DNA of 64,000 nucleotides from Geodermatophilus obscurus DSM 43160 (lineage in GTDB: Bacteria > Actinomycetota > Actinomycetes > Mycobacteriales > Geodermatophilaceae), in NCBI RefSeq assembly GCF_000025345.1, contig NC_013757.1, forward strand, positions 3,410,001 through 3,474,000. Direction: 5' to 3'. The position numbers and the translations under genes were made by a program. Below the pieces are notes generated by a model, which was not told where the DNA came from, made no database searches, and saw only the letters and a list, made by a program, of their open reading frames with translations. Shown in pieces: positions 18,351 through 28,626 of the stretch (position 1 is its first letter; each line of letters begins with the position of its first letter).

Positions 18351-19816
18351 CGCGGGGGACCCCCCGGGTCGCCACCGGCCGGCGAGCCGGGCGGCGCCAG
18401 CCGGGCCCGCAACGCCTCGAGGACCTCCGGGCCGACCATGGACACGTTGCCGGCACCCATGGTGATCACCAGGTCGCCGGGGCCGGCCCGGTCGGCCAGC
18501 GCCGGGGCCGCGGCCGACCAGGACGGCTCGAAGTGCACCCGCTCGGCCGGCAGGGCGACCGCGTCGGCGACCATCGCGCCGGTGACGCCCGGGACCGGGT
18601 CCTCACGGGCGCCGTAGACGTCCATGACCACGACCTCGTCGGCCAGGCCGAGGGCCGTACCGAACGCGGCGGCGAACTCCCGCGTGCGGCTGTACAGGTG
18701 CGGCTGGAAGGCCACGACCACCCGGCCGGTGCCAGCGACCGCCCGCGCGGCGCGCAGCTGCGCCTCGACCTCGGTCGGGTGGTGGGCGTAGTCGTCGTAG
18801 ACCCGCACCCCGCCGACGGTGCCCTTGAGCTCGAAGCGGCGGTGCACCCCACCGAAGCGGCCCAGGCCGCTGATCAGCCCCTCGGCGGGCAGGCCGAGCT
18901 CCAGCCCGGCCAGCAGCGCGGCGGCGCTGTTGCGGGCCATGTGCTCGCCCGGCACCCGGATCGGCACCCGGCCGAGCACGTCGCCGTCGAGGACGGCGGT
19001 CCAGGCGGTGGTCTCCGGGCCCACCTCGACGTCGACCAGCCGCAGGTCGCTGTCCTCGGCGGTGCCGTAGGTGCGCACGCGGGCCGGGGTGGGCACGGTG
19101 CGCAGCCGCGCCGAGCCCGGGTCGTCGGCGCACAGGACGACGAAGCCGGCCGGGTCCAGCGTCTGCAGGAACCGGTCGAAGGCCGCCTCGACCGCGGCCA
19201 GGTCGCCGTAGTTGTCCAGGTGGTCGGCCTCGACGTTGGTGACGATCGCGCCGTGCGGCGCCAGCAGCAGGAAGGAGCGGTCGCTCTCGTCGGCCTCGGC
19301 GACGAAGACGTCGCCCCCGCCGGCGTGCGCGTTGCTGCCCGACTCGTTGAGGTCGCCGCCGATGGCGAAGGAGGGGTCCACGCCGCAGGCCTGCACCGCG
19401 ACGGTGAGCATCGAGGTGGTCGAGGTCTTCCCGTGCGTGCCAGCCACGGCGACGCTGCGCTTGCCGGCCATCACCGCGGCCAGCGCCACCGCACGCGGCA
19501 GCACCCGCAGGCCCCGCTCGCGGGCGGCGGCGAGCTCGGGGTTGTCCTCGCGGATGGCGGTGGAGACGACGACGGTGTCGGCGTCGCCCAGGTGGGTGGG
19601 GTCGTGGCCGAGCTCCACCCGGGCACCGAGCGCGCGCAGCGCCAGCAGCGTCGGGGTGTCGCGGCGGTCGCTGCCGGAGACCGGCACGCCGCGGGCCAGC
19701 AGGATGCGGGCGATGCCGCTCATCCCGGCGCCGCCGATGCCGACGAAGTGCACCGCGCCGAGCTCCTCCAGACTCGGCACCGGGTCGGCCCAGGCCGCCA
19801 CCGCAGCCGCGCTCAC
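18347..19816 (-). CDS. murC: UDP-N-acetylmuramate--L-alanine ligase
   Basis: 489 residues from GTG 19816. ATP-dependent cytoplasmic ligase adding L-alanine to UDP-MurNAc. The Rossmann-like domain has [13 protein letters not shown] (24-36), the ATP P-loop GTHGKTS is at 126-132, ADESDRSF follows and the C-terminal domain includes [11 protein letters not shown]. The start overlaps the murG stop by 4 bp (GTGA), and the end overlaps the ftsQ start the same way. Confidence 0.97.
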   Translation of the reverse strand: MSAAAVAAWADPVPSLEELGAVHFVGIGGAGMSGIARILLARGVPVSGSDRRDTPTLLALRALGARVELGHDPTHLGDADTVVVSTAIREDNPELAAARERGLRVLPRAVALAAVMAGKRSVAVAGTHGKTSTTSMLTVAVQACGVDPSFAIGGDLNESGSNAHAGGGDVFVAEADESDRSFLLLAPHGAIVTNVEADHLDNYGDLAAVEAAFDRFLQTLDPAGFVVLCADDPGSARLRTVPTPARVRTYGTAEDSDLRLVDVEVGPETTAWTAVLDGDVLGRVPIRVPGEHMARNSAAALLAGLELGLPAEGLISGLGRFGGVHRRFELKGTVGGVRVYDDYAHHPTEVEAQLRAARAVAGTGRVVVAFQPHLYSRTREFAAAFGTALGLADEVVVMDVYGAREDPVPGVTGAMVADAVALPAERVHFEPSWSAAAPALADRAGPGDLVITMGAGNVSMVGPEVLEALRARLAPPGSPAGGDPGGPPR

Positions 19817-20910
19817 CGGGCCACCTCCAGCACGATGTCGGCCAGGCGCTCGTCGGCGTCCCGGGCGCCGGCGGCCGCGGCGTGCTCGGCGTACCGGGCC
19901 AGCGTGGCCGGGTCGGTGACCATCGGGATGACGTGCTCCTCGATCCAGGACGGCGACAGGTCCGCGTCGTCCACCAGCAGTCCTCCCCCGGCGTCGACGA
20001 CGGGCAGGGCGTTGCGCCGCTGCTCGCCGTTGCCGATGGGCAGCGGCACGAACACCGCCGGCAGCCCGACCGCGGACAGCTCGGCCACGGTGACCGCGCC
20101 CGCCCGGCACAGGGCCAGGTCGGCGGCAGCGTAGGCGAGGTCCATGCGCTCGAGGTAGTCGACGACGGCGTAGGGCGCCTGCCCGGGTGCCCGCGGGGGG
20201 ACGGTGACGTCGGTGTTCTTGGGGCCGCGGGCGTGCAGCACCTGCACCCCGGCGGCGGTGAGCGCGTCGGCGGCGCCGACCGCGGCGCGATTCAGCGAGG
20301 CCGCGCCCTGCGACCCGCCGAAGACCAGCAGCGTGGGCCGGTCGGGGTCCAGGCCGAAGGTCGCGCGGGCCTCGGCGCGGCGGGCGGGGCGGTCCAGCGT
20401 GCTGATCGCCGTCCGCAGCGGCATGCCGACGTGCGCGGCGCCGCGCAGCGGCGTACCGGGCACGGTGACGGCGACCCGCTCGGCGACCCGCGCGCCGACG
20501 CGGTTGGCGAGGCCGGGCAGCGCGTTCTGCTCGTGCACGACGACCGGCACCCGCTCGCGGCGGGCCGCCAGGTAGGCCGGCAGCGCCACGTAGCCGCCGA
20601 AGCCGACGACGACGTCGGCGGACAGCTCGCGCAGCAGCGCCCGGGTCTCGGACACCGATCGGGCCACCCGGCCGGGTACCCGCAGCAGGTCGAGGGTGGG
20701 CTTGCGCGGCAGCGGCACCGGCGGGATCAGCCGCAGGTCGTAGCCGCGGGCGGGGACCAGCCGGGTCTCCATGCCGCGGGCGGTGCCGAGGCAGGTGACG
20801 CGCAGGCCGCCCTCGATCGCGCCGCGGCGCAGCAGGGCGTCGGCGAGGGCGAGCATCGGCTCGATGTGGCCGCCGGTGCCGCCGCCGGCCAGGACGACGC
20901 TGACGCTCAC
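19813..20910 (-). CDS. murG: UDP-N-acetylglucosamine transferase MurG
   Basis: 365 residues. Membrane-associated GT28 glycosyltransferase that adds GlcNAc to lipid I to give lipid [16 protein letters not shown] (5-18) is the N-terminal G loop, [12 protein letters not shown] follows, and the donor-binding half carries [13 protein letters not shown] and the [11 protein letters not shown] segment. The start GTG overlaps the ftsW stop by 4 bp. Confidence 0.97.
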   Translation of the reverse strand: MSVSVVLAGGGTGGHIEPMLALADALLRRGAIEGGLRVTCLGTARGMETRLVPARGYDLRLIPPVPLPRKPTLDLLRVPGRVARSVSETRALLRELSADVVVGFGGYVALPAYLAARRERVPVVVHEQNALPGLANRVGARVAERVAVTVPGTPLRGAAHVGMPLRTAISTLDRPARRAEARATFGLDPDRPTLLVFGGSQGAASLNRAAVGAADALTAAGVQVLHARGPKNTDVTVPPRAPGQAPYAVVDYLERMDLAYAAADLALCRAGAVTVAELSAVGLPAVFVPLPIGNGEQRRNALPVVDAGGGLLVDDADLSPSWIEEHVIPMVTDPATLARYAEHAAAAGARDADERLADIVLEVAR

Positions 20911-22445
20911 CGTGGCCGCCGCGGCTGCTCGGGGGCGGTGGCGCGGGCCCGGGGCGGCGGCTGCCGGCGGGCCTCGGGGATCCGGCCGCGGCCGTCCGCC
21001 GTCCGCCGCTCGCGGGCCGGCACCCGCTCGCGCGGGGCGCGCTCCCCCGGCGGGACCGGGACGACGCGGGCGACGGTGCGGGCACCGGAGCCGGCGGAGC
21101 GACGCGCGGTTCGCTCGGGCGTGCGGCCGGAGTCCTCGACCGGCCGCCCGGGACGGCGGGCGCGGCGCGAACCCACCGGGTCGACGGTCTGCTCGGGCAC
21201 CGGCAGCAGCCAGCGGGACAGCCGGTTGCGGTCGGCCCGGCGCAGGTGCTCGACGGCCTCGGGCTCGGAGCGGGCGAAGCGGATGAGCAGCCCCACGATG
21301 AACAGGGTGAGCACCAGCGAGGTGCCACCGGCGGAGACCAGCGGCAGCGTGAGGCCGGTGACCGGCAGCAGACCCACCACGTAGCCCATGTTCAGGGCCG
21401 CCTGCCCGACCAGCCACACCGTGATAGCGACGCAGGCCAGCTGCACGAAGCGGTCGGCCGTGCGGCGGGCGATCCGGAAACCGGCGTGGGCGAGCAGGCC
21501 GTAGAGGGTGACCACGACCAGGCAGCCGAGGAAGCCGAGCTCCTCGCCGATGATCGCGAAGATGTAGTCCGACTCCGCCTCGGGCAGCAGGTTCCACTTC
21601 ATCGCGCTGTTGCCCAGCCCGACGCCCCACAGCCCGCCGGTCGCCAGCGCGTAGAAGCCGCGGATGGCCTGGAAGCCGGTGTCGGAGGGGTCGGCGAAGG
21701 GGTCGAGGAACGAGGTGACCCGCTCCATGCGGTATGGGGCCACGGCGACCATGAGCGCCACGGCAGCCGCGCCCGCGACGAAGAAGCCGGCGAACCAGCG
21801 GGGCGGCAGGCCGCCGGCCCACAGCAGGCCGACCAGCACCAGGCCGAGGCTGACGACCCCGCCGAAGTCCGGCTCCAGGTAGAGCAGGAACGACAGGAGG
21901 CCGAACACCGGCACCAGCGGCACCAGCAGCGTCCTGACGGTGAGGAAGCGGTCGCGCACCGCCAGGATGTGCGCGCCCCACAGGGCGAAGACCAGCTTGG
22001 CCAGCTCGGAGGGCTGGAAGTTGGTGAAGCCCAGGTCGATCCAGGCCCGGGACCCGTTGAGCTCCATGCCGATGCCCGGCACGAGCACCGCGACCAGCAG
22101 CGCCGCGGCGACGAGCAGGCCGATCGGGGCCCAGCGGCGCACCAGGCCGACCGGCAGCCGCACCGCCACCAGCAGCGCGACGAGGCCGAGGACGGCGAAG
22201 ACGACCTGGTCGACGCCGGGCCGCCAGGCGGGCTGGTCGTTGAGCGCGGCCTCGATCGCCGAGGCGGAGAACACCATGACCAGGCCGATGGCCAGGAGCA
22301 TGCCGGCCGCGCCGACGACCAGCTGGAAGCTGGTCATGGGGCCGTCGAGCCAGGCCGGGGGCGCGAACCGGCGGACCGGCGTCCTGCGCCCGGTCGGCCC
22401 GGTCCGGCGTCGCCCGGGTGCGGTCGGGACCCCGGTGGACTCCAT
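20907..22445 (-). CDS. ftsW: Peptidoglycan glycosyltransferase FtsW
   Basis: 512 residues from ATG 22445. SEDS-family lipid II polymerase of the divisome, ten membrane helices from about residue 40 to 415. [25 protein letters not shown] and the catalytic Asp in YLEPDFGG are visible. An Arg/Pro-rich cytoplasmic tail of about 100 residues extends beyond the family core. Only 68 bp separate it from mraY; murD, which usually sits here, is absent. Confidence 0.96.
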   Translation of the reverse strand: MESTGVPTAPGRRRTGPTGRRTPVRRFAPPAWLDGPMTSFQLVVGAAGMLLAIGLVMVFSASAIEAALNDQPAWRPGVDQVVFAVLGLVALLVAVRLPVGLVRRWAPIGLLVAAALLVAVLVPGIGMELNGSRAWIDLGFTNFQPSELAKLVFALWGAHILAVRDRFLTVRTLLVPLVPVFGLLSFLLYLEPDFGGVVSLGLVLVGLLWAGGLPPRWFAGFFVAGAAAVALMVAVAPYRMERVTSFLDPFADPSDTGFQAIRGFYALATGGLWGVGLGNSAMKWNLLPEAESDYIFAIIGEELGFLGCLVVVTLYGLLAHAGFRIARRTADRFVQLACVAITVWLVGQAALNMGYVVGLLPVTGLTLPLVSAGGTSLVLTLFIVGLLIRFARSEPEAVEHLRRADRNRLSRWLLPVPEQTVDPVGSRRARRPGRPVEDSGRTPERTARRSAGSGARTVARVVPVPPGERAPRERVPARERRTADGRGRIPEARRQPPPRARATAPEQPRRPR

Positions 22446-22513
22446 CCGGCCATCGTGGCCGCCGGGGCGGGTCTCCCGGCGGACCGTCGGGGCGTGTCGC
22501 AGCAGCCTGTCCC

Positions 22514-23593
22514 TCACAGTCCGGCGATCGCCAGCCAGTCGGCGTAGAACAGGCCCAGCCCGAAGGCGACCGACATCCCGGTCACCAGCCAGAAGCGCAC
22601 GATCACCGTGTTCTCGGTCCAGCCGGCCAGCTCGAAGTGGTGGTGCAGCGGCGCCATCCGGAACACCCGGCGGCGGGTGGCCCGGAAGAAGGCCACCTGG
22701 ATGACCACCGACAGCGTCACCGCGACGAACAGCCCGCCGAGCACGACCAGCAGCAGCTCGGTGCGGGTGACGACGGCGAGGCCGGCGAGCAGCCCGCCGA
22801 GGGCCAGCGAGCCGGTGTCTCCCATGAAGATCCGGGCAGGGCTGGTGTTCCACCACAGGAAGCCCAGGCAGGCGCCCAGCCCGGCGGCCGCCACCAGCGT
22901 GACGTCCAACGGGTCGCGGACGATGTAGCAGCCCTCGATCAGCTCGCTGGTGCAGTCGTGGGTGAACTGCCAGAACGAGATGATCGTGTAGGCGCCGCAG
23001 ACCATCGCCGAGCAGCCGGCCGCCAGCCCGTCGAGGCCGTCGGTGAGGTTGACCGCGTTGGAGAACCCGGCGATGAACAGGTACGCGAGGACCACGAAGC
23101 CGACCGAGCCCAGGAACAGCGGGCCGATGTCGCGGACGTAGGAGACGAACTCCGAGGCCGGGGTGATGCCGGCCTCGTCCGGGAAGTTCAGCGCCAGGAC
23201 GGCGAAGGCGACCCCGATGACCAGCTGGCCGACCAGCTTGGAGGTCTTGTTCAGCCCGAGGCTGCGCCGGAAGCGAATCTTGAGGTAGTCGTCGAGGAAC
23301 CCGACGGTGCCCAGGCCCACCATCAGGAAGAGCACCAGCAGCCCGCTGGCCGACGGCCCGCGGCCGGGCTGGTCGATCAGGAACAGGTGGGCGATGAAGT
23401 AGCCCCCGACGGTGGCCCCGACGATGACGGTGCCGCCCATCGTGGGCGTGCCCTTCTTCGACAGGTGGCTCTCCGGGCCGTCGTCCCGGATCTCCTGCCC
23501 GAAGCCCTTGCGGCGGAACAGGTGCACGGCGACCGGCGTGGCCAGGATCGAGATGATCAGCCCGAACGCGGCCGCGATCAGGATCGACCTCAC
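22514..23593 (-). CDS. mraY: Phospho-MurNAc-pentapeptide transferase MraY
   Basis: 359 residues with ten membrane helices. It transfers phospho-MurNAc-pentapeptide from UDP to undecaprenyl phosphate, making lipid I. The catalytic [18 protein letters not shown] and HHHFELAGW motifs are all present. The N-terminus is the family's [15 protein letters not shown] 23593 overlaps the murF stop by 4 bp. Confidence 0.97.
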   Translation of the reverse strand: MRSILIAAAFGLIISILATPVAVHLFRRKGFGQEIRDDGPESHLSKKGTPTMGGTVIVGATVGGYFIAHLFLIDQPGRGPSASGLLVLFLMVGLGTVGFLDDYLKIRFRRSLGLNKTSKLVGQLVIGVAFAVLALNFPDEAGITPASEFVSYVRDIGPLFLGSVGFVVLAYLFIAGFSNAVNLTDGLDGLAAGCSAMVCGAYTIISFWQFTHDCTSELIEGCYIVRDPLDVTLVAAAGLGACLGFLWWNTSPARIFMGDTGSLALGGLLAGLAVVTRTELLLVVLGGLFVAVTLSVVIQVAFFRATRRRVFRMAPLHHHFELAGWTENTVIVRFWLVTGMSVAFGLGLFYADWLAIAGL

Positions 23594-24984
23594 GCGCCTG
23601 CCCCGGCGGCGAGGAGGTCGGCCGCGAGCACCTCGAGCCCGTAGGACCGGCTGGCCTTCACCAGCACGACGTCACCGGGCACCAGCACCTCCGTCAGCAG
23701 TTCCCGGGCGGCCGCCCGGTCGGGCACGCGCACCGCGCCCTCGCCCTCGCGGGCACCCGCGGCGAGCGCCCCGTCGGCTATCCCTACAGCATCCGGTCCG
23801 ACGGCCACGACCAGGTCCACCCCGGCGGCGACGGCGTCGCGCCCCAGCCGCTCGTGCTCGTCGGCAGCGCCGGGGCCGAGCTCGGCCATCGCGCCGAGGA
23901 CGGCGACCCGCCGCCGCGCCGGTAGCCCCGCCAGCGCGGCCAGCGCGGCCCGCATGGACTCGGGGTTGGCGTTGTAGGCGTCGTTGACGACGGTGACGCC
24001 GTCGTCCCGGCGGGTCACCTCCATCCGCCAGCGGCTGCGCGGCTCGGCGGCCGACAGCGCGGCGGCGACCGCGTCGGGTGCCATCCCGGCGGCGAGCGCG
24101 GCCCCGGCGGCCGAGAGCGCGTTGGCGACCTGGTGCTCGCCGACCACCTGCAGCCGCACCGCGGCACGCTCGCCGCCGGCGACCAGGGTGAAGCCGGCCC
24201 GGCCGGCCTCGTCGAGGGCGACGTCCTCGGCACGGACGTCGGCGCCCGCCGACCGGCCGGTGGTGACGACCCGGGCCCGCGTGCGCGGCGCCATGCCGAT
24301 CACCCGGGGGTCGTCGGCGTTGAGGACGGCGGTGCCCTCGGCCGGCAGCGCCTCCACCAGCTCGCCCTTGGCGACGGCGATCCCGTCGGCGGAGCCGAAC
24401 TCGCCCAGGTGCGCCGAGCCGACGTTGAGCACGACGCCGACGTCGGGCCGGGCCACCCGGCACAGGCGGGCGATGTGCCCCCGCCCGCGTGAGCCCATCT
24501 CCAGCACGAGGAAGCGGGTGTCCTCGTCGGCGTCGAGCACGGTGAGCGGCAGGCCGATGTCGTTGTTGTACGAGCCGGGCGGGCTGACCGTGGCGCCCGC
24601 GGTGGCCAACACCTGGCCGAGCAGGTCCTTGGTGCTGGTCTTGCCCGAGGAGCCGGTGATGCCGATCGTGACCAGGTCACCGCCCGCCAGCCGGGTGTGC
24701 ACCGCCGCGGCCAGCCGGCCCAGCGCGGCGACCGGCTCGTCGACGACCACGCAGGGCAGCGCGCCGTCGGGGCGGGTGGTCAGCGCGGCGACCGCGCCGG
24801 CGGCCGCGGCGGCGGTGAGGAAGTCGTGCCCGTCCACCCGCTCCCCCGGCACGGCGACGAACAGGTCGCCGGGTGCCACGGCACGGGAGTCGACGGTGAC
24901 CTTCCCGGGAACGGTGCCGGCGGCGTCCGGCGTCAGCCGGCCACCCACCGCCTCGGCCACCTCGGCCAGGCTCATCTCGATCAC
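23590..24984 (-). CDS. murF: UDP-MurNAc-tripeptide--D-Ala-D-Ala ligase
   Basis: 464 residues. Adds D-Ala-D-Ala to UDP-MurNAc-tripeptide using ATP. GITGSSGKTSTKD (108-120) is the P-loop; VNDAYNANPESM is the MurF signature near 330. GTG 24984 was chosen because it overlaps the murE stop; an ATG four codons later is possible. Confidence 0.96.
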   Translation of the reverse strand: MIEMSLAEVAEAVGGRLTPDAAGTVPGKVTVDSRAVAPGDLFVAVPGERVDGHDFLTAAAAAGAVAALTTRPDGALPCVVVDEPVAALGRLAAAVHTRLAGGDLVTIGITGSSGKTSTKDLLGQVLATAGATVSPPGSYNNDIGLPLTVLDADEDTRFLVLEMGSRGRGHIARLCRVARPDVGVVLNVGSAHLGEFGSADGIAVAKGELVEALPAEGTAVLNADDPRVIGMAPRTRARVVTTGRSAGADVRAEDVALDEAGRAGFTLVAGGERAAVRLQVVGEHQVANALSAAGAALAAGMAPDAVAAALSAAEPRSRWRMEVTRRDDGVTVVNDAYNANPESMRAALAALAGLPARRRVAVLGAMAELGPGAADEHERLGRDAVAAGVDLVVAVGPDAVGIADGALAAGAREGEGAVRVPDRAAARELLTEVLVPGDVVLVKASRSYGLEVLAADLLAAGAGA

Positions 24985-26552
24985 GCTGGAGGCTCCACTC
25001 CGGCCGGCACACGCTGCGCCAGGGCCTCGCGCAGCACGGCGCGGTCGTCGAAGGGGTGCAGGGTGCCGGCCACGTCCTGGCCGGTCTCGTGGCCCTTGCC
25101 GGCCACCAGGACGGCATCGCCGGGCCGGGCGCGGGCGACCGCCTCGGCGATCGCGGCGCGCCGGTCGCCGACCTCGACCACGTCGCCGCGCCGGTCTGCG
25201 GGGACGCCGGCGAGCATCGCCGCGCGGATGGCGGCGGGGTCCTCCGAGCGCGGGTTGTCGTCGGTGACGACGAGCAGGTCGCTGCCGCGCGCCGCGGCCT
25301 CCCCCATCGCCGCCCGCTTGCCGGGGTCGCGGTCACCGCCGCAGCCGAGCACGGTGAGGACCCGCCCGGGGGTGGCTGCGCGCAGCGCGGCGAGGGCGGT
25401 GGCGACGGCGTCGGGGGTGTGCGCGTAGTCGACGACGGCGACGAACGGCTGGCCGGCGTCCACCGGCTCCATCCGGCCGGGCACGACCGTCTCGGCCAGC
25501 CCGGTCAGCGCCGTCTCCACCGGCACGCCGACCGCGTCGAGCAGCGCCACGGCCAGGACGGCGTTGGCGACGTTGAACGCCCCGGGCAGCCGCACCCGCG
25601 CCGGCCAGCTGCGCCCGCCCGGGCCGGACAGGGTGAACGCCGTCCCGCCGCCGGGGGCGGGGCCCAGGCCGGTCGCCGTCCAGTCGGCGTCGGCGCCCTG
25701 GGTGGAGACGGTGACCGCGCGGCGGTCGCCGAGCATGCCGGCCAGCCGCCGCCCGTACGGGTCGTCGACGTCGACCACCTCGACGGCGGCGCGGCCGTCG
25801 AACAGCCGCGCCTTGGCGAGGAAGTAGTCCTCGATGTCCGTGTGGAAGTCCAGGTGGTCGCGGCCGAGGTTGGTGAAGCCGGCCGCGGCGAACGGGATGC
25901 CGCCCACCCGGCCGAGCACCAGCGCGTGGCTGGACACCTCCATGACGACCGTCTGCACGCCGGAGTCGGCCATCCGGGCCAGCAGCGCGTGCAGGGCCGG
26001 CGCCTCCGGTGTCGTCCGCACGCTGGGCAGGGTGGTGACCGTCGGCGTGCCGTCGGCGGCGCGACCGCGGGTGCGCGTCTCGACGGTGCCGACCAGGCCG
26101 GTGCCGCGGCCGGCGGCGGCCAGGCCCGCCTCGACCAGGTAGCTCGTCGTCGTCTTGCCGTTGGTGCCGGTGATCCCGATGACCTGCAGCCGCCGGGCCG
26201 GCTCGCCGTAGACCCGCGCCGCCACCGCGCCGAGCAGGCCGCGCGGATCGTCGACGACGCACACCGGCAGACCGGTGGCGGCGGCCTCCTCGCGGCCGGT
26301 CGGGTCGGTGAGGACGGCGGCCGCACCGCGCGCCGCCGCGTCGGCCGCGTACCGGGCGCCGTGCGTGCGGGCGCCGGGCAGGGCGGCGTAGAGGTCGCCG
26401 GGGCCGACCTCCCCGGAGGCCAGCGTCACGCCGGTGACCGCGGTGCCGGCGTCGCCCTGGACGGGCGCGCCGAGCAGGTCGGCGAGATCGGCGAGGGTCA
26501 GGGGGCCGGTCCCCGTCGGCCGGGACGCCGTCCCCTTCCCGCTCTGGCTCAC
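24981..26552 (-). CDS. murE: UDP-MurNAc-L-Ala-D-Glu--2,6-diaminopimelate ligase
   Basis: 523 residues from GTG 26552. Adds the third residue of the stem peptide. ITGTNGKTTTSYL is the P-loop, with NLGRDHLDFH after it. The DNPR motif (TDDNPRSEDP) marks specificity for meso-diaminopimelate rather than lysine, so the cell wall is of the DAP type. Residues upstream in the same frame belong to the hairpin-element spacer and are not part of the protein. Confidence 0.96.
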   Translation of the reverse strand: MSQSGKGTASRPTGTGPLTLADLADLLGAPVQGDAGTAVTGVTLASGEVGPGDLYAALPGARTHGARYAADAAARGAAAVLTDPTGREEAAATGLPVCVVDDPRGLLGAVAARVYGEPARRLQVIGITGTNGKTTTSYLVEAGLAAAGRGTGLVGTVETRTRGRAADGTPTVTTLPSVRTTPEAPALHALLARMADSGVQTVVMEVSSHALVLGRVGGIPFAAAGFTNLGRDHLDFHTDIEDYFLAKARLFDGRAAVEVVDVDDPYGRRLAGMLGDRRAVTVSTQGADADWTATGLGPAPGGGTAFTLSGPGGRSWPARVRLPGAFNVANAVLAVALLDAVGVPVETALTGLAETVVPGRMEPVDAGQPFVAVVDYAHTPDAVATALAALRAATPGRVLTVLGCGGDRDPGKRAAMGEAAARGSDLLVVTDDNPRSEDPAAIRAAMLAGVPADRRGDVVEVGDRRAAIAEAVARARPGDAVLVAGKGHETGQDVAGTLHPFDDRAVLREALAQRVPAGVEPPA

Positions 26553-26655
26553 GGGACTCCAATCTACCGGCGGGCCGGTCCCGGGCCGCCGCCCACACAC
26601 GGTGGGCGCGCCACCTGCCGACGACGGCCCCGTCCCGGGCCTGGTCACGGACTGC

Positions 26656-26803
26656 AACGGCGCCCTGCGGGGCCCCGGGGACGTGCTGCAACGGCCACCC
26701 TCCAGGGGCCCGCTGCCCCGTCTGGGGTCCCGCCCTGAGCCTGCGAAGGGGTGGGGAGGACGGGGTACTTCGACGAGGCGTGGGGGGAAGGGTGGTCCTC
26801 CTA
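26656..26803 (-). repeat. Double-stem hairpin element, copy 6, nested (3' of ftsI)
   Basis: Starts at the ftsI TAG stop. The outer arms CCACCCT and AGGGTGG belong to one copy. Where that copy should have its loop, a second whole element (CCCCGTC / GACGGGG arms, loop GAGCCTGCGA) interrupts it. A degenerate third piece lies to the left. Confidence 0.7.
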
Positions 26804-28624
26804 CTGCTGCGGGCCGGTCAGCACGAAGTCGGGCCGGGGCGTCCCCGACGGCACGATGCCGTCCGCGGTCAGCGCCTGGCGCAGGATGTCGGCGAACACC
26901 GGGGCGGCAACCTGGCCGCCCTCCTCGTTGCTGGTGGGGCGCTCGAGGTCGACCGCGACGACGTACTGCGGGTCGTCGGCCGGGGCGAACCCGACGAACG
27001 TCGTCACGTAGCCCCCGCCGTCGTAGCAGCCGCACTCGGGGTTGGCCCGCTGTGCGGTGCCGGTCTTGCCGGCCACCCGGAAGCCGTCGACCTGCGCCAG
27101 CGGCGCGGTCCCACCGGGGCCGACGACGGCCTCGAGCATGTAGGCGACGTCGTCGGCGGTGGACTCGCTCAGCACCCGGGTGCTCTCCGGTGCGGGCGCC
27201 GGCCGGCCGCCGACCGAGGAGACGATGCGCGGCTCGATGCGCACCCCGTCGTTGGCGATCGCCTGGTAGACCGACGCCATCTGCAGTGTGGTCACCGAGA
27301 CGCCCTGCCCGATCGGCACGTTGGCCGCCCGGCTCTCGGTCCACTCCGCGGAGTCCTGGAGGATGCCGGCGCTCTCGCCGGGCAGCTCGATCCCGGTGGT
27401 GCGGCCGAGACCGAAGGCCCGCAGGTACTCCTCCAGCTTCGCGTCGCCGACCTCGCGGGCCAGCATGATCGTGCCGACGTTGCTGGACTTGGCGAGGATG
27501 CCGGTGACCGTCCAGTCGATCGGCTGGTGGTCGTGGGCGTCACGCACCACCCTGTCCCCGGCGTCGATGCGCCCGTTCACGCTGAGCACGGTCTCCGGCG
27601 TCGCCTTGCCCTCCTCGATCGCCGCGGCCAGCGTGACCGCCTTGAGCACCGAGCCGGGCTCGAAGACGCTGGAGACGATCGGGTTGCCCAGCAGCTCGGG
27701 GTCGGTCCGCGAGTAGTTGCCGGGGTCGTAGCCCGGGCAGGAACCCATGGCGGCGACCTGACCGGTGTGCACGTCGAGGACGACGGCCGAGGCGCGCGTC
27801 GTGGCGCCGTCCTGGCAGGTCTCCTGCAGCCGCTGCTCGGTGACGAACTGCAGGTCGGAGTCGAGGGTGAGCTCGACGGTGCTGCCGTCGACGGCGGGGG
27901 TGGACTGGTCGAGGCCGGAGGGGATCGGGTGCCCGCCGCTGCCGACCTCGACCCGCCGCTCCCCCGGCGTGCCGGCCAGCTGCTCGTCGAGGCTCTGCTC
28001 GATGCCGGCCAGCCCGTGCCCCTCCCGGCCGGTGAAGCCGACGACCTGTCCGGCGACCGACCCGGCCGGGTAGAGGCGCACCGGGTCGTCCTCGGAGAAG
28101 ACGCCGGGCAGCCCCAGCTCCTCGATCTCGTCGACCGTCTCCGGCGGCACCTGCGAGGCCAGGACGACGTACCGGCCGTCCCGGGAGAGCCGGTCGGTCA
28201 GCTCGGAGGTCGGGACGTCGAGCAGCGTGGTGAGCGCCAGCGCCGTGCGCGCGGGGTCGTCGACGAGCGTCGGGTCGGCGGTGATCCGGGAGGCCGCGAC
28301 GGTGTAGGCCAGCGGATCGCCGTCGCGGTCGACCACCGAGCCGCGCAGCGCGGCGACGTCCTGGACCCGGATGCGGTCCTGGGTGGCGGCGAGGGCGTAC
28401 TGCCCGCTATCGACGCCCTGCAGCAGCCACAGCTTGCCGGTGATCACCAGCAGCGGGACGACGACGAGGACGAAGCCGATGCTGTAGCGCCGGCGGCTGA
28501 CCTGGAGCGCGCCGGCCAGCCGGCGGCTGCCGGGCGCGCGGCGGGACGTGAAGGCGCCACCCCCGTCGCGCGGCGGCGGCGTGGGACGCCGGCGGGGCGC
28601 GGGGGGACGAGGTGGACGGGCCAC
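26801..28624 (-). CDS. ftsI: Septal penicillin-binding protein (PBP3/FtsI transpeptidase)
   Basis: 607 residues. One N-terminal membrane helix (about 52-72), a PBP dimerisation domain (about 80-260) and the penicillin-binding transpeptidase domain. Active-site motifs are S-V-L-K in EPGSVLKAV, SSN in KSSNVGT and KTG in VAGKTGTAQ. It crosslinks septal peptidoglycan together with FtsW. GTG 28624 starts two bases after the ftsL stop. Confidence 0.96.
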   Translation of the reverse strand: MARPPRPPAPRRRPTPPPRDGGGAFTSRRAPGSRRLAGALQVSRRRYSIGFVLVVVPLLVITGKLWLLQGVDSGQYALAATQDRIRVQDVAALRGSVVDRDGDPLAYTVAASRITADPTLVDDPARTALALTTLLDVPTSELTDRLSRDGRYVVLASQVPPETVDEIEELGLPGVFSEDDPVRLYPAGSVAGQVVGFTGREGHGLAGIEQSLDEQLAGTPGERRVEVGSGGHPIPSGLDQSTPAVDGSTVELTLDSDLQFVTEQRLQETCQDGATTRASAVVLDVHTGQVAAMGSCPGYDPGNYSRTDPELLGNPIVSSVFEPGSVLKAVTLAAAIEEGKATPETVLSVNGRIDAGDRVVRDAHDHQPIDWTVTGILAKSSNVGTIMLAREVGDAKLEEYLRAFGLGRTTGIELPGESAGILQDSAEWTESRAANVPIGQGVSVTTLQMASVYQAIANDGVRIEPRIVSSVGGRPAPAPESTRVLSESTADDVAYMLEAVVGPGGTAPLAQVDGFRVAGKTGTAQRANPECGCYDGGGYVTTFVGFAPADDPQYVVAVDLERPTSNEEGGQVAAPVFADILRQALTADGIVPSGTPRPDFVLTGPQQ

Positions 28625-28626
28625 GG

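Noticed and set aside
18347..21328. A 993-codon frame that would fuse murC to an upstream protein
   Set aside because: The upstream half is murG and ftsW read in the wrong frame; the GTG at 19816 with a GTGA overlap is the real murC start.
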